From JANQOH01 sp965200095 (GTDB taxonomy: Bacteria > Pseudomonadota > Alphaproteobacteria > UBA7887): DNA of 64,000 nucleotides. Of the stretch, positions 1 through 9,213 are shown piece by piece (position 1 is the stretch's first letter; the number at the start of each line of letters is the position of its first letter). A model generated the notes under the pieces. It had not been told where the DNA came from and did not search any database. It saw nothing but the letters and a program-made list of their open reading frames with translations. The translations under genes and the position numbers were made by a program. Location of the stretch: the NCBI GenBank assembly GCA_965200095.1, contig OZ241350.1, positions 2,728,001-2,792,000 of the forward strand, written 5' to 3'.

Positions 1-22
1 CAATTTTCAGCTTGCATCCCAA

Positions 23-33
23 GGGGGGGGGGG
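23..33. repeat. poly-G tract (11 G)
   Basis: An uninterrupted run of about 11 G lies about 106 bases upstream of the first gene. It could be a slippage-prone tract or a sequencing artefact. The rest of 1-139 shows only a purine-rich ribosome-binding stretch just before position 140. Confidence 0.6.
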
Positions 34-139
34 TAGGGCAGCCTTCCTACCCGCTCGGCGGCGGCGAGCTGCGGAGCGGGAACGCGGCAGGCGCGCTTCG
101 CGTGACCGGCGGCAATTGATCGCAAGGGGGGTTGGAGCC

Positions 140-1192
140 ATGGCCAGAACCGGCGATATGATTTTCCGTGCGAGGCGCCGGAAAGGCTGGAGCCAGGCCA
201 GGCTCGCAGCCAAAATCGGGAAATTCGCGCCGCAGATATCGAATTGGGAGAATTACAAAACGACGCCGAATGAACATGACTTGGCGTTGTTGGAAGAAGC
301 CCTTGGCAGTTCGCTGAAGGATACCGCAATCGGCGATTTGATTCGCGACGAGAGAAGCAGGAAAGGCTACACCCAGGAACTGCTCGCCGAGAAAATCGGG
401 AAGTCCGCCGAGAGAATCTCGGAATGGGAGGAAGGCGAGGTCAAGCCGAAGCGCAAGCATTTGGCGTTGTTGGAGGAAGTTTTCGACTATCCGTTGTTCG
501 ATACCGCCGGGGAAATCGACAGTTACCTGGACAGGGGCGGTTCCGCGGCGGACCTCGCTCAAGAGGCTTCCGTGAGTCAGGCGACGATATACAACATATT
601 GAGTGGAAAATCGCTCCATCCCTTCAAGGCGACCGTGGAGCGCATCCGGGAGGCTTTGGAGACGTTGCATGAGCGTCTCGGCGATGAGGAGGCGGAGCAG
701 GTCGATGACGGGGTAGACGAGGATGAGTCCGATCCCGAGCCGCCGAAATTCCTGGTTGAAGGCGGACTGGGGAAAGGGGGCAGTACGGGACGAATCATAA
801 AGAGCATCAGATTGTTCAATCCGCATGCCGACGAACAGGTGGAATCCCTGCCGAACACGCCGGGCGTCTACTTGTTTTATGCGGGAGACAACGATGTCGC
901 GATCCCCAGCGACGCGATCCCCAGCGGCGGGGTAAGCGCCAGCATAAACAAGTTGCGCCTCGTCGGGACGCCCGAATATATCGGAGAAACCAGAAATATA
1001 CACCAGAGAATAGAGTACTGGCATAAAAATCACGAAAAGGGACTGTCGAACACGTGGTGGTTCCGCAACGACTGGATCAATCTCGCGGTGTATGTCGAAA
1101 CCGACATGGAAGTGCGGTATGAGCTGGAAACGCTCTTGATCAAATTATTGAGCCCGCAAGCGAATCGGCAAAAGGCGGGAGTTAAGGTGTAG
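140..1192 (+). CDS. triple helix-turn-helix protein fused to a GIY-YIG nuclease domain
   Basis: The 350-residue product starts at the ATG at 140, preceded by a strong GGGGGGTTGGAG ribosome-binding stretch; an upstream in-frame start at 116 is less likely. Residues about 5-55 and 62-115 are two XRE-type helix-turn-helix units (GWSQARLAAKIG, GYTQELLAEKIG). A third HTH-like unit follows at about 125-180 (SAADLAQEASVSQATIYN). An acidic linker then leads to a C-terminal GIY-YIG domain: GVYLFYAG, then EYIGETRNIHQRI with the conserved Arg, and YELETLLIKLLSP..N with the conserved Glu and Asn. GIY-YIG domains cut DNA in homing and some restriction enzymes. Sequence-specific cleavage or nicking guided by the HTH array is an inference. 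The gene lies 310 bases upstream of a restriction-modification pair on the same strand. I do not know a named family with this exact architecture. Confidence 0.8.
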   Translation: MARTGDMIFRARRRKGWSQARLAAKIGKFAPQISNWENYKTTPNEHDLALLEEALGSSLKDTAIGDLIRDERSRKGYTQELLAEKIGKSAERISEWEEGEVKPKRKHLALLEEVFDYPLFDTAGEIDSYLDRGGSAADLAQEASVSQATIYNILSGKSLHPFKATVERIREALETLHERLGDEEAEQVDDGVDEDESDPEPPKFLVEGGLGKGGSTGRIIKSIRLFNPHADEQVESLPNTPGVYLFYAGDNDVAIPSDAIPSGGVSASINKLRLVGTPEYIGETRNIHQRIEYWHKNHEKGLSNTWWFRNDWINLAVYVETDMEVRYELETLLIKLLSPQANRQKAGVKV

Positions 1193-1502
1193 CGAGGAGT
1201 TCGCCTGCAATACTGCAAGATGGCCTAATGCATCGACAGCGATCCTGCATGTTACGACCACGGTAGGCGGTTACGAGAGGCCGCGCGCCGCACGTAAGGC
1301 CTGCGGCGGGGGCGGTTCGAAGCGATGTCCGGCGAATCTTCCAGCCCTTCACCGGAACGAAAGGGAGAGGGTGGACAGATCGTTTGGCGCCTACGCCGGA
1401 CGAATCGCCTGCTGTTGACATTCGACCACGGATATGGCGTCCCTCCCAACCTGCCTCCGGCGCCGTCAGGACAAGTCGGCGGGAAAGGGCGCGGGCGCGA
1501 GA
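1193..1502. other. intergenic stretch without a recognised gene
   Basis: This 310-base gap separates the HTH/GIY-YIG gene from the methyltransferase. I see no conserved coding sequence, RNA or clear terminator. A TTGACA hexamer at 1414 has no -10 box at normal spacing, so no promoter is called. Confidence 0.4.
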
Positions 1503-3152
1503 ATGTCGATACCGGTTGAGAAAGCGGTGGCGCAAGAGGCAGGAACCGGCTCCGCCGCCATGCCGATCTTGCGGGAAGGCGAACGGCCGACGGTCTATGC
1601 CGATCGCGTCGGCGAATGGTGCGCCGCGCGGAAATCCGACCGATGCCGCAAGAAGCACGGCTTCTTTCTGACTCCGGTCGCCGCCGCCGATTTCATGGCC
1701 GGGCGCATCGAGGCGAGCGGACAGACGCTCCGGGTCCTCGATCCGGCCGCCGGCGCCGGCGTTCTCTGTTGTGCGGCCGTCGAAGCGCTCGCCTCCCGAT
1801 CCCCGAAGCCGGAGCGGATCGACGCGGTCGCGCACGAGATCGACAGGGACTCGATCGCGCCTCTGCGAACTGTCCTCGATCGACTCGCCGACTGGTGTTG
1901 CGCCCGCGGCGTCGTGCTCACCACCCGCATCGAAGCGGCGGATTTCATTCTGGCGCATGCCGGGGCGCTTCGTTCGCGCTGCGGGTCGCTCCCCTTCGGG
2001 ATGGACATCGAAGAATTCGATATCGTCATCGCCAATCCGCCCTGGTTCAAGATCGGCAAGGCCGACCCGCGGGCCGTCGCTGCGTCCCCGGTGGTTCACG
2101 GTCAGCCCAACATCTACGCTCTCTTCATGGCGGTGGGCGCAGCATTGCTGCGCGCCGGCGGGGATTTCATTTCCATCACGCCGCGCAGCTTCGCGTCGGG
2201 ACCGTATTTCCGGCGCTTCCGCACCGTTTTCTTCGACATGATCCGGCCGACCGGGGTTCACGTCTTCGACTCCCGGCGCGACGCCTTCGCCCGCGACGCG
2301 GTGATCCAGGAGAACGTCATTTTTTCCGGCGTCCGCCGGGACCGCCGGCGCGGGAACGGAAGCGGCGCGCCGCTTGCGATCTCGTCGAGCCGCGGCGTCG
2401 GCGACATCGACAAGGCCGTTCGCCGCGAGGTTCCTGTGGACATCGTCCTCGATCTCGAGTCCGGGGACAGGGTGCTTCGCCTTCCGGCTTGCGATGAGGA
2501 AGAGAATGCGCTGGCGCTGGCGGACTCGTGGTCGGGCAGTCTTCGCAGTCTCGGCCTGAACGTTTCCACCGGCCCTGTGGTCCCGTTCCGGGCGGCGGAG
2601 TTCATCTGCCGGCAGGGCGAAGCGCCGGAGAGCCATGCGCCCCTCCTGTGGATGGACCACGTTCGCGCCATGCGCGCCGACTGGCCCCTGAACCGGCGCA
2701 AGCCGGAATTCATCCGGCGCTCGGGCGCCGGAGCGCTTCTCGCGCCGAACAGGAACTATGTCCTCCTGCGCCGTTTCAGCGCCAGGGAAGAAGCGCGCCG
2801 ACTGACCGCGGCCCCCTGGCTGGCGGCGCGGCTCGCGGTTCCGGAGGTGGGGATCGAGAACCATCTGAACTACGTCCACCGGCCCGGCGGCGCACTCTCC
2901 GAAGACGAAGCCTGGGGGCTTTCGGCGCTCTATAACAGCCGCCTTCTCGACGCGTGGTTCCGCGCCGTCAACGGCAACACACAGGTGAACGCCGCCGAAC
3001 TGCGCGCCATGCCGCTTCCGCCGCACCGGGCGATCGTCTCGCTCGGCCGGCGTGTGAAACGGCTCGCCGACCCCATGGAGGGCCTGGACGCGCTCGTGAC
3101 GGCTCTGGTCGTCCGCCCCAAATCCAAGGAAACGGCCGTTGGCCGAGGTTGA
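1503..3152 (+). CDS. adenine-specific DNA methyltransferase of a type II R-M system
   Basis: The 549-residue enzyme is expected to transfer a methyl group from S-adenosylmethionine to adenine N6 and so protect host DNA from the nuclease encoded next. Motif I (VLDPAAGAGVL, about residues 78-88) binds the cofactor. The catalytic motif IV, IANPPW, is at about residues 176-181. An HGFFLTPVAAADFMA segment before motif I is typical of Eco57I/BsuBI-type methylases. The start at 1503 gives a natural N-terminus; an in-frame ATG at 1434 would add 23 residues of arginine-rich sequence without conservation. The 3' end overlaps the endonuclease by 14 bases, so translation is probably coupled. The specificity CTGCAG is inferred only from the partner family. 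Confidence 0.88.
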   Translation: MSIPVEKAVAQEAGTGSAAMPILREGERPTVYADRVGEWCAARKSDRCRKKHGFFLTPVAAADFMAGRIEASGQTLRVLDPAAGAGVLCCAAVEALASRSPKPERIDAVAHEIDRDSIAPLRTVLDRLADWCCARGVVLTTRIEAADFILAHAGALRSRCGSLPFGMDIEEFDIVIANPPWFKIGKADPRAVAASPVVHGQPNIYALFMAVGAALLRAGGDFISITPRSFASGPYFRRFRTVFFDMIRPTGVHVFDSRRDAFARDAVIQENVIFSGVRRDRRRGNGSGAPLAISSSRGVGDIDKAVRREVPVDIVLDLESGDRVLRLPACDEEENALALADSWSGSLRSLGLNVSTGPVVPFRAAEFICRQGEAPESHAPLLWMDHVRAMRADWPLNRRKPEFIRRSGAGALLAPNRNYVLLRRFSAREEARRLTAAPWLAARLAVPEVGIENHLNYVHRPGGALSEDEAWGLSALYNSRLLDAWFRAVNGNTQVNAAELRAMPLPPHRAIVSLGRRVKRLADPMEGLDALVTALVVRPKSKETAVGRG

Positions 3153-4098
3153 GGAAGCGCGGGAGATACTCGAAGCGCTCGGCATGCCGTCGCCGCAGCG
3201 CAACCGGATGTCCGGCATGACGCTCATCGCGCTCTGCGGACTGACGCCTGCCGACGCCTGGTCCGACGCCGAACGGCGACCGTGCACCGTTACAAAGGGC
3301 ATTATGGACTATCTCAAGGAACATTACGGGGCCGACTACGCCCCGAATACTCGGGAAACCGTCCGTCGCCAAGTGCTCCACCAGTTCGTTCAGGGCCGGA
3401 TCGCCGACTACAACCCTTTCGATCCCGGCCTTCCCACGAACAGTCCGCGCGCCCATTACGCCATCACGGAAGCGGCGCTGGAGGCCATCCGGCGCTATGG
3501 CGCGGACGGATGGGACACGGCCGTGGAGAAATTTCGCCGCGAACAGGGCGCGCTTGCGGAACGCTACGAACGCGAGCGCCGCCGCAATTTGGTCCCCGTC
3601 GCATTGCCGGACGGGCGCGAACTTCGACTCTCTCCGGGCAGGCACAATGAGGTGCAGAAGGCGGTCGTCGAGCAATTCGCGCCTCGCTTCGCTCCCGGCG
3701 CGCGCCTGCTTTATATCGGGGACACTGCCAAAAAAGACTTGCTTGTCAACGAGACCGCCTTCGCCGAGCTCGGAATTTCCGTTACCGAACACGACAAGCT
3801 GCCCGACATCGTGCTTCACGACATTCAACGGAACTGGCTGTTTCTCGTCGAGGCAGTCACGTCGCACGGCCCTGTGACGCCGAAGCGAGTCGTCGAGCTC
3901 GAGAATATGCTGACGGCGTGCCCGGCAGGCGCCGTCTACATCAGCGCCTTCCCGGATTTCGGCGAGTTCCGGAAACATATGAGGGTTATCGCCTGGGAGA
4001 CGGAAGTCTGGCTCTGCGATGCCCCCGATCACATGATTCACTATGACGGCGACCGGTTTCTCGGGCCGAGAACGCAAGGAGGTCATGATTGTCGGTAA
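3139..4098 (+). CDS. BsuBI/PstI-family restriction endonuclease
   Basis: The 319-residue product matches the BsuBI/PstI family along its length, with an N-terminal DNA-binding half and a C-terminal PD-(D/E)xK-like nuclease half. Signature stretches are GDTAKKDLLVNE, then DKLPDIVLHD and WLFLVEAVTSHGPV, at about residues 190-245; the Asp in LPDIV and the Glu in VEA are the likely metal-binding residues. The start is TTG at 3139 with AAGGA upstream, inside the methyltransferase gene, an arrangement that lets the methylase be made first. Family members cut CTGCAG, leaving 3' overhangs; that specificity here is inferred. The reading frame is intact. Confidence 0.9.
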   Translation: MAEVEEAREILEALGMPSPQRNRMSGMTLIALCGLTPADAWSDAERRPCTVTKGIMDYLKEHYGADYAPNTRETVRRQVLHQFVQGRIADYNPFDPGLPTNSPRAHYAITEAALEAIRRYGADGWDTAVEKFRREQGALAERYERERRRNLVPVALPDGRELRLSPGRHNEVQKAVVEQFAPRFAPGARLLYIGDTAKKDLLVNETAFAELGISVTEHDKLPDIVLHDIQRNWLFLVEAVTSHGPVTPKRVVELENMLTACPAGAVYISAFPDFGEFRKHMRVIAWETEVWLCDAPDHMIHYDGDRFLGPRTQGGHDCR

Positions 4099-4244
4099 GG
4101 AGTTGTCTTCGAACCGGGACGGGTTTGCGAAGCGGCGGTTGCGGGCGGGCAAGCAGCTGTCCGATATGAAGTGGTCGGTGCCCCGCCGCCGGCGACGCCG
4201 GTTCGTCGCCCGCTGTCGGCATAACCCGTAACGCTCTCTGTCCC

Positions 4245-4264
4245 GGTTCAGACACATGTGAGAC
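4245..4264 (+). repeat. solo copy of the IS481-type terminal sequence
   Basis: GGTTCAGACACATGTGAGAC here matches, with few changes, the two ends of the IS481 element at 49103-50239 and another solo copy at 11988-12007. No transposase is attached, so this is a relic end or a leftover of an excision. Confidence 0.6.
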
Positions 4265-4369
4265 ATGGCGCGTGCGTCCCGGCCCGGCGTCCCATATGCG
4301 TTGAACGCGGACAGCCGCTTGCCCGGCGCCGCGGGCTGGGATAGTCTGGCGTCGGCGGGCGGCGCATGT

Positions 4370-4445
<76 letters not shown>

Positions 4446-4486
4446 CGCCGTCCCCGCCGGCCGGCCCTGCGCGCTCCGGACGGGCG

Positions 4487-5494
4487 ATGACGGGGGCGAA
4501 GGCGCGGGTGCTCGTCACCGGCGGCGCCGGCTACATAGGCAGCCACGCCGTTCTGGCGTTTCGCGAGGCCGGTTACCCCGTCACCGTGCTCGATGACCTG
4601 TCCACCGGACATCGCGCGGCGGTTCCCGACGGGGTGGACTTCGTGGAGGGCGACGCCGGAGACCCGGACCTTGCGGCGAAAATTATCGCCGAACGACGCA
4701 TCGGCGCCGCCGCGCATCTCGCGGCGAGCGTCAGCGTGCCCGAGTCGGTCGCCGACCCGCTTCTCTATTACCGCAACAACAGCGGCGCAAGCGCGAACCT
4801 CATCCGCGCCTGCATCGACGGCGGGGTGCGGCTGTTCGTCTTTTCGTCCACGGCTGCGGTGTATGGCGCGCCGCGCGCGCTTCCCGCTTCGGAGGCCCTC
4901 GCGCCGGAGCCCATTAACCCCTACGGCCGCTCCAAACTGGTCACCGAATGGGCGTTGCAGGACGCCGCGGCGGCGCATGACTTCCGTTTCGCGGCGCTGC
5001 GCTATTTCAACGTGGCCGGCGCCGACCCGGACGGGCGGGCCGGCCAGGCGGGGCCGAAAGCGGGACATCTGATCGCGGTTGCGTGCGAGGCGGCGCTGGG
5101 GCTGCGCGACGGCGTGACGGTCCACGGCGCCGATTACCCCACCGCCGACGGTACCGGGGTGCGCGACTACATCCACGTATCGGACCTCGCGCGGGTCCAC
5201 GTCGCGGCGCTCGACAGCCTCGCGGCCGGCGCGGCGGGAGGGGTCTTCAATTGCGGCTACGGGCACGGCTTTTCGGTCCGCGAAGTGCTCGCCGCAGTGG
5301 AGGCCGAAGCGGGGACGCGGCTGCGCGTCCGCGAGGGGCCGCGGCGCGCCGGGGACCCGCCGGCGCTGGTCGCCGATGCATCGCGTCTGGGCGCGGCCAT
5401 GCGCTGGTCGCCGCGCCATGACGACCTGCGCTTTATCGTCCGCACGGCGCTGTCGTGGCGGCGCAGCCCCGCATACGGGTTCGACGCCCGGTAA
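4487..5494 (+). CDS. galE: UDP-glucose 4-epimerase
   Basis: The 335-residue enzyme interconverts UDP-glucose and UDP-galactose for surface polysaccharide synthesis. It belongs to the extended short-chain dehydrogenases. The Rossmann motif GGAGYIG lies at about residues 10-16, followed by LDDLSTGH. The catalytic Ser/Thr region is FSSTAAVYG, the Tyr-Lys pair is in NPYGRSK, and ALRYFNVAGAD is a GalE signature. The ATG at 4487 gives a family-length protein; an earlier in-frame ATG at 4265 would run through the tRNA and is rejected. The gene begins 41 bases after tRNA-Ala and appears to stand alone. Confidence 0.93.
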   Translation: MTGAKARVLVTGGAGYIGSHAVLAFREAGYPVTVLDDLSTGHRAAVPDGVDFVEGDAGDPDLAAKIIAERRIGAAAHLAASVSVPESVADPLLYYRNNSGASANLIRACIDGGVRLFVFSSTAAVYGAPRALPASEALAPEPINPYGRSKLVTEWALQDAAAAHDFRFAALRYFNVAGADPDGRAGQAGPKAGHLIAVACEAALGLRDGVTVHGADYPTADGTGVRDYIHVSDLARVHVAALDSLAAGAAGGVFNCGYGHGFSVREVLAAVEAEAGTRLRVREGPRRAGDPPALVADASRLGAAMRWSPRHDDLRFIVRTALSWRRSPAYGFDAR

Positions 5495-5701
5495 GGCGCG
5501 CCCGCCGGTCTTTCTTCGCAGGTCAAGGGGGAATTCGGTTCATTGCAACCGGGCGCCCCATATTATCCGGAAGAATGGGCGATATTATCCATTGTCGCCC
5601 ACTGTTTCTTTCAGCCCTTCGAATTCCCGGAAACGGATTTGACGGAAACTTTCCGGATTGATAAACGCGCCCGCTTTCATTCGTTTTCCCCGGAGGATGT
5701 C

Positions 5702-8374
5702 ATGACGAGGGACCATCGAGCGCGCCGGGCGGCGCCGCGGCTTGCGGCGGCTTGCGTCGCGGCGGCGCTGGCGGCGCCGGCGGCGCCGGCGGCGGCGCAG
5801 GACGATGCCGGAGAGCCGGCGCCCGCCCCGCTGCCCGATATCGAGGTCATCGGCGTGACGCCCCTGAGCGGCGCCGGGACGCCGATCGACCGGGTTCCCT
5901 ACAATGTGCAGGTCACCGCATCCGGCGAATTCGAATCGGAAACCCGGGGAACGGTCTACGACTTTTTCGATACGGCTTTCGCGGGCGCGTCGGCCGCCGA
6001 CGTGCAAAACAACCCGTATCAGAAGAACTTTACCTATCGCGGTTTCGTGGCGGGGCCGCTGCTCGGCGAGAGCGTGGGCATCGCTGCGTTCCTTGACGGC
6101 GTCCGCATCAACGACCCGTTCGGCGATGTGGTGCAGGCGGCTCTGTTCCCGGAAATGGCGATCGAGCGGCTCGAACTCGGCAATTCGGACCCGGCGTTCG
6201 GTTTCAATGCGCTCGGCGGCGCGCTGGTCCTGCGCACTTACGACGGGACGAGTTTCCAGGGGGCCGAGGCCGCGCAGTCGTTCGGCTCTTTCGGCCGCCT
6301 GCGCACGACCTTGCGCACCGGCAGCGAGCAAGGGCCGTGGAGCGCGTTCGCGGCTTTCCAGCGCGACCGGGAGGACGGCTGGCGCGACGCCTCGCCGTCG
6401 CGCCTCAACCGCTTTTTCGCCGATGTGGGCCATGCAGGCGATACCGGGGCGATGCACATCTCGCTGTCGCTCGCCGATACCGACCTGATCGGCAACGGCC
6501 TGACGCCGGTCGAACTGTATGAGGTCGACAACACCGCCAACTTCACGACGCCCGACCAAACGCGGAACCGGAACCTGCTGATCGCCGCGCGAGGCGATAT
6601 CGCCGTCGGCGACGACATCACGATCGAAGGCAACGTCTATTTCCGACGCCTGCGCCGGCACACGCTGAACGGCGACGAGGTCGACGCCGAGACTTGCGAC
6701 GACAGCGACGAATATGTCTGCCGCGAGGGCGACGAAGACGATGACGATGACAATGACGACGAAGCCGCCGGCGACGATGACGACGACAACGGCAATGGCC
6801 ACGCCGCCCAGGATGACGATGACGACGACGACGACGACAACGGCAATGGCAATGCCGCGGAGAACGGCCACGGCGGCCATGACGATGAAGACGAAGAAGA
6901 CGAAACCGAACTCGTGATCGTCGATACGGGCGGCAATCCGCTCGCCAGTTTCATGCCCGAAAGCGGCGCCTACGGCGCGCTCAACACCAGCACGACCCTT
7001 ACGACGGCGTTCGGCGCCGGGCTTCAGGCGTCGATCGACAGCCCGCTGGGCGGCATGGACAATCTGTTCGTCATCGGCGGCGGCGTCGATGTCGGACGAA
7101 CCCGGTTCCGCTCCGAATCGGAGGTGGGCGAGCTGCTGAACAGCCGCGGCGTGATCGGGAGGCCGTCGCCGCGGCATGTCGGCGGCATCCTGAAGTTCCC
7201 CGATCTCGACGATGACGACGAATTGTTCTGCGACGAGGACGGAACCGATGCGGCCGCCGTCATCGACGGCAAGGGCTATTGCGAGGACGACGCGGCGCCG
7301 GTGCGGCTGGTCGCCGAGAACCGCTATCTCCGGGCGTTCGTTTCGGACACGCTCTACGCCACGGACGACCTGACCCTGACCGGCTCGGTGGGAGCGAACT
7401 ATGCGACCGTCAAACTCACCGACGAGTCGCTGTTCCTCGGAACGCCGGGCGACGCGCTCGACGGCGACCATGATTTCTTCAGCATGAACCCTGCGGTCGG
7501 CGCGGCCTGGGCGATCCCGGGTCTCGAGTCGCCGGTCACCCTCTATGGCGGGTTCAGGCAGGGCAGCCGGGCGCCGTCTCCGGCGGAGCTCAGCTGTGCG
7601 GACCCGGACGACCCGTGCAATCTGCCCAACGCTTTCGTCGCCGACCCGCCGCTCGATCAGGTGACATCACGCACGTTCGAGGCGGGGCTTCGCGGTTCGC
7701 TGGACGGTCCGGCGCTCGACTGGAGCGCGAGCGCGTTCCGGGCGACGAACAGCGACGACATCATCTTCATCAGCGCCGGAACCGGGTTGTCGAGCGGCTA
7801 TTTCGACAATGTCGGCGAAACCCGCCGCCAGGGCTTCGAACTGTCCGCCGACGGCGAGGCGGGGTGGTTCGACTGGTTCGTCAACTACGCCTATCTCGAA
7901 GCGACGTTCCAAACGAACTTCCGGGTCTTCGCGGAGAACCACCCGATGGCCGTCGACGACGAGATCCCGGTCGAAACTGGCGACCGGATTCCGGGGATCC
8001 CGGCCCACAGTCTGGGCGCCGGGTTCGGGATCGAGCCGGTCGACGGCATGAGGATTGCGCCGAGCCTGGTCTATCGTTCCGGCGTTTATCTGCGGGGCGA
8101 CGAGGGGAACCTCGCGCCCCGGACGGAGGCTTACACGGTCGCGAACCTCGATGCGAGCTACCGGGTGGACGACTGGCTGGAGCTGTTCGCCCGCGTCGAG
8201 AACCTGTTCGACCGCCGTTACGAGACCTTCGGCGTTTTCGGCGAGTCGGGTTGCGAAGTGCCAATCCGGGAGTTGCCGTGTCCGGGCGGCCGGGGCGGGA
8301 TCACGAACCCGCGTTTCATATCGCCGGGCCAGCCCCGGGCGGCGATGGCGGGGGTGCGCATTCTCCTGAACTAA
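5702..8374 (+). CDS. TonB-dependent outer-membrane receptor with a poly-Asp insert
   Basis: The 890-residue product has a signal peptide at residues 1-34, a plug domain (about 45-165; NPYQKNFTYRGF, NDPFGD, ALGGALVL) and a C-terminal beta-barrel ending in SPGQPRAAMAGVRILLN, with the usual terminal aromatic residue replaced. A DASYRVDDWLELFARVENLF segment marks the barrel end. The family takes up iron complexes, cobalamin or other large ligands with TonB energy; the ligand here is unknown. Unusually, residues about 330-405 form a low-complexity Asp/Asn/Gly stretch with runs of up to nine Asp, probably an extracellular loop. The start at 5702 follows GGAGG by five bases. The stop codon overlaps the stop of htpX on the other strand. 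Confidence 0.88.
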   Translation: MTRDHRARRAAPRLAAACVAAALAAPAAPAAAQDDAGEPAPAPLPDIEVIGVTPLSGAGTPIDRVPYNVQVTASGEFESETRGTVYDFFDTAFAGASAADVQNNPYQKNFTYRGFVAGPLLGESVGIAAFLDGVRINDPFGDVVQAALFPEMAIERLELGNSDPAFGFNALGGALVLRTYDGTSFQGAEAAQSFGSFGRLRTTLRTGSEQGPWSAFAAFQRDREDGWRDASPSRLNRFFADVGHAGDTGAMHISLSLADTDLIGNGLTPVELYEVDNTANFTTPDQTRNRNLLIAARGDIAVGDDITIEGNVYFRRLRRHTLNGDEVDAETCDDSDEYVCREGDEDDDDDNDDEAAGDDDDDNGNGHAAQDDDDDDDDDNGNGNAAENGHGGHDDEDEEDETELVIVDTGGNPLASFMPESGAYGALNTSTTLTTAFGAGLQASIDSPLGGMDNLFVIGGGVDVGRTRFRSESEVGELLNSRGVIGRPSPRHVGGILKFPDLDDDDELFCDEDGTDAAAVIDGKGYCEDDAAPVRLVAENRYLRAFVSDTLYATDDLTLTGSVGANYATVKLTDESLFLGTPGDALDGDHDFFSMNPAVGAAWAIPGLESPVTLYGGFRQGSRAPSPAELSCADPDDPCNLPNAFVADPPLDQVTSRTFEAGLRGSLDGPALDWSASAFRATNSDDIIFISAGTGLSSGYFDNVGETRRQGFELSADGEAGWFDWFVNYAYLEATFQTNFRVFAENHPMAVDDEIPVETGDRIPGIPAHSLGAGFGIEPVDGMRIAPSLVYRSGVYLRGDEGNLAPRTEAYTVANLDASYRVDDWLELFARVENLFDRRYETFGVFGESGCEVPIRELPCPGGRGGITNPRFISPGQPRAAMAGVRILLN

Positions 8375-9213
8375 CCGCCCCCGGCCATCCGGCGCAACGC
8401 GCGGACGCGGTTTTCGGTCGCCGGGTGAGTCGCGAACAGACTGTCGCGGCGGTGTGCGTGCAGCGGGTTGACGATGAAGAGATGGGCGGTGGCGGGGTTC
8501 GCCTCCGCCGCCCGGTTGTCGATGCGGCGCGCCGGAGCGGCGATCTTTTCGAGCGCGTCGGCGAGCCAGAGCGGATTGCCGCAGATTTCCGCGCCGCCGC
8601 GGTCGGCCGCGTATTCGCGCGACCGGCTGACCGCCATCTGCACAAGAGCCGCGGCGAGGGGCGCAACGATCATCGCGACGAGGACGCCGACGATGCCGAA
8701 CGGGTTGTTCCGCGCGCCGCGGCCGAACAGGAAGCCGAATTGCGCGAGGAGGCCGATGGCGCCCGCGAGAGTCGCGGTGACCGTCATGATCAGCGTGTCG
8801 CGGTTGCGCACATGGGCGAGTTCGTGCGCCATGACGCCCGCGATCTCCTGCCACGACAAGCGGCGCAAGAGCCCGGTCGTGGCGGCGACGGAGGCGTGTT
8901 CGGGGTCGCGTCCGGTGGCGAAGGCGTTCGGCTGATCGCTGTCGATGACGAACAGTCCGGGCATGGGCAGCCCGGCGCGGCCGGCGAGCCGCGCGACCAC
9001 CCGGTGAAGCTCCGGCGCGGAACGCTCGTCGACCTGACGGGCGCCGTACATCCGCAGCACGAGCTTGTCGGAGTTCCACCAGGCGAAGGCGTTCATCGCG
9101 ACGGCCAGGCCGAAGGCGACGATCATGCCCGCCTCGCCGCCGACCATGAAGCCGACGCCGACGAAGAGCGCGGTCATGACGCCCAGCAGAACGGCGGTTC
9201 GCAACGTGCTCAT
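8371..9213 (-). CDS. htpX: membrane zinc metalloprotease HtpX
   Basis: The 280-residue M48 protease degrades damaged inner-membrane proteins. Two N-terminal membrane segments (about residues 5-45) precede the cytoplasmic zinc site H130-E-L-A-H134, and two further hydrophobic segments follow (about 145-190). NAFATGRDPEHASVA is a family signature. The start at 9213 is chosen because it begins MSTLRTAVLL and overlaps the preceding gene's stop as ATGA. The gene is last in a four-base-overlap series after the DUF4864 and OmpA-like genes. Regulation by heat or envelope stress is known in relatives, but no site is visible here. Confidence 0.92.
   Translation of the reverse strand: MSTLRTAVLLGVMTALFVGVGFMVGGEAGMIVAFGLAVAMNAFAWWNSDKLVLRMYGARQVDERSAPELHRVVARLAGRAGLPMPGLFVIDSDQPNAFATGRDPEHASVAATTGLLRRLSWQEIAGVMAHELAHVRNRDTLIMTVTATLAGAIGLLAQFGFLFGRGARNNPFGIVGVLVAMIVAPLAAALVQMAVSRSREYAADRGGAEICGNPLWLADALEKIAAPARRIDNRAAEANPATAHLFIVNPLHAHRRDSLFATHPATENRVRALRRMAGGG

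Noticed and set aside
1414..1442. TTGACA as a promoter for the R-M genes
   Set aside because: There is no recognisable -10 box at 16-18 bases. GATATG is only 10 bases away.
5585..7471. Minus-strand 628-codon open frame opposite the TonB receptor
   Set aside because: High GC creates long antisense frames. The protein is Arg/Val-biased, with poly-Val from the poly-Asp stretch, and shows no domain.
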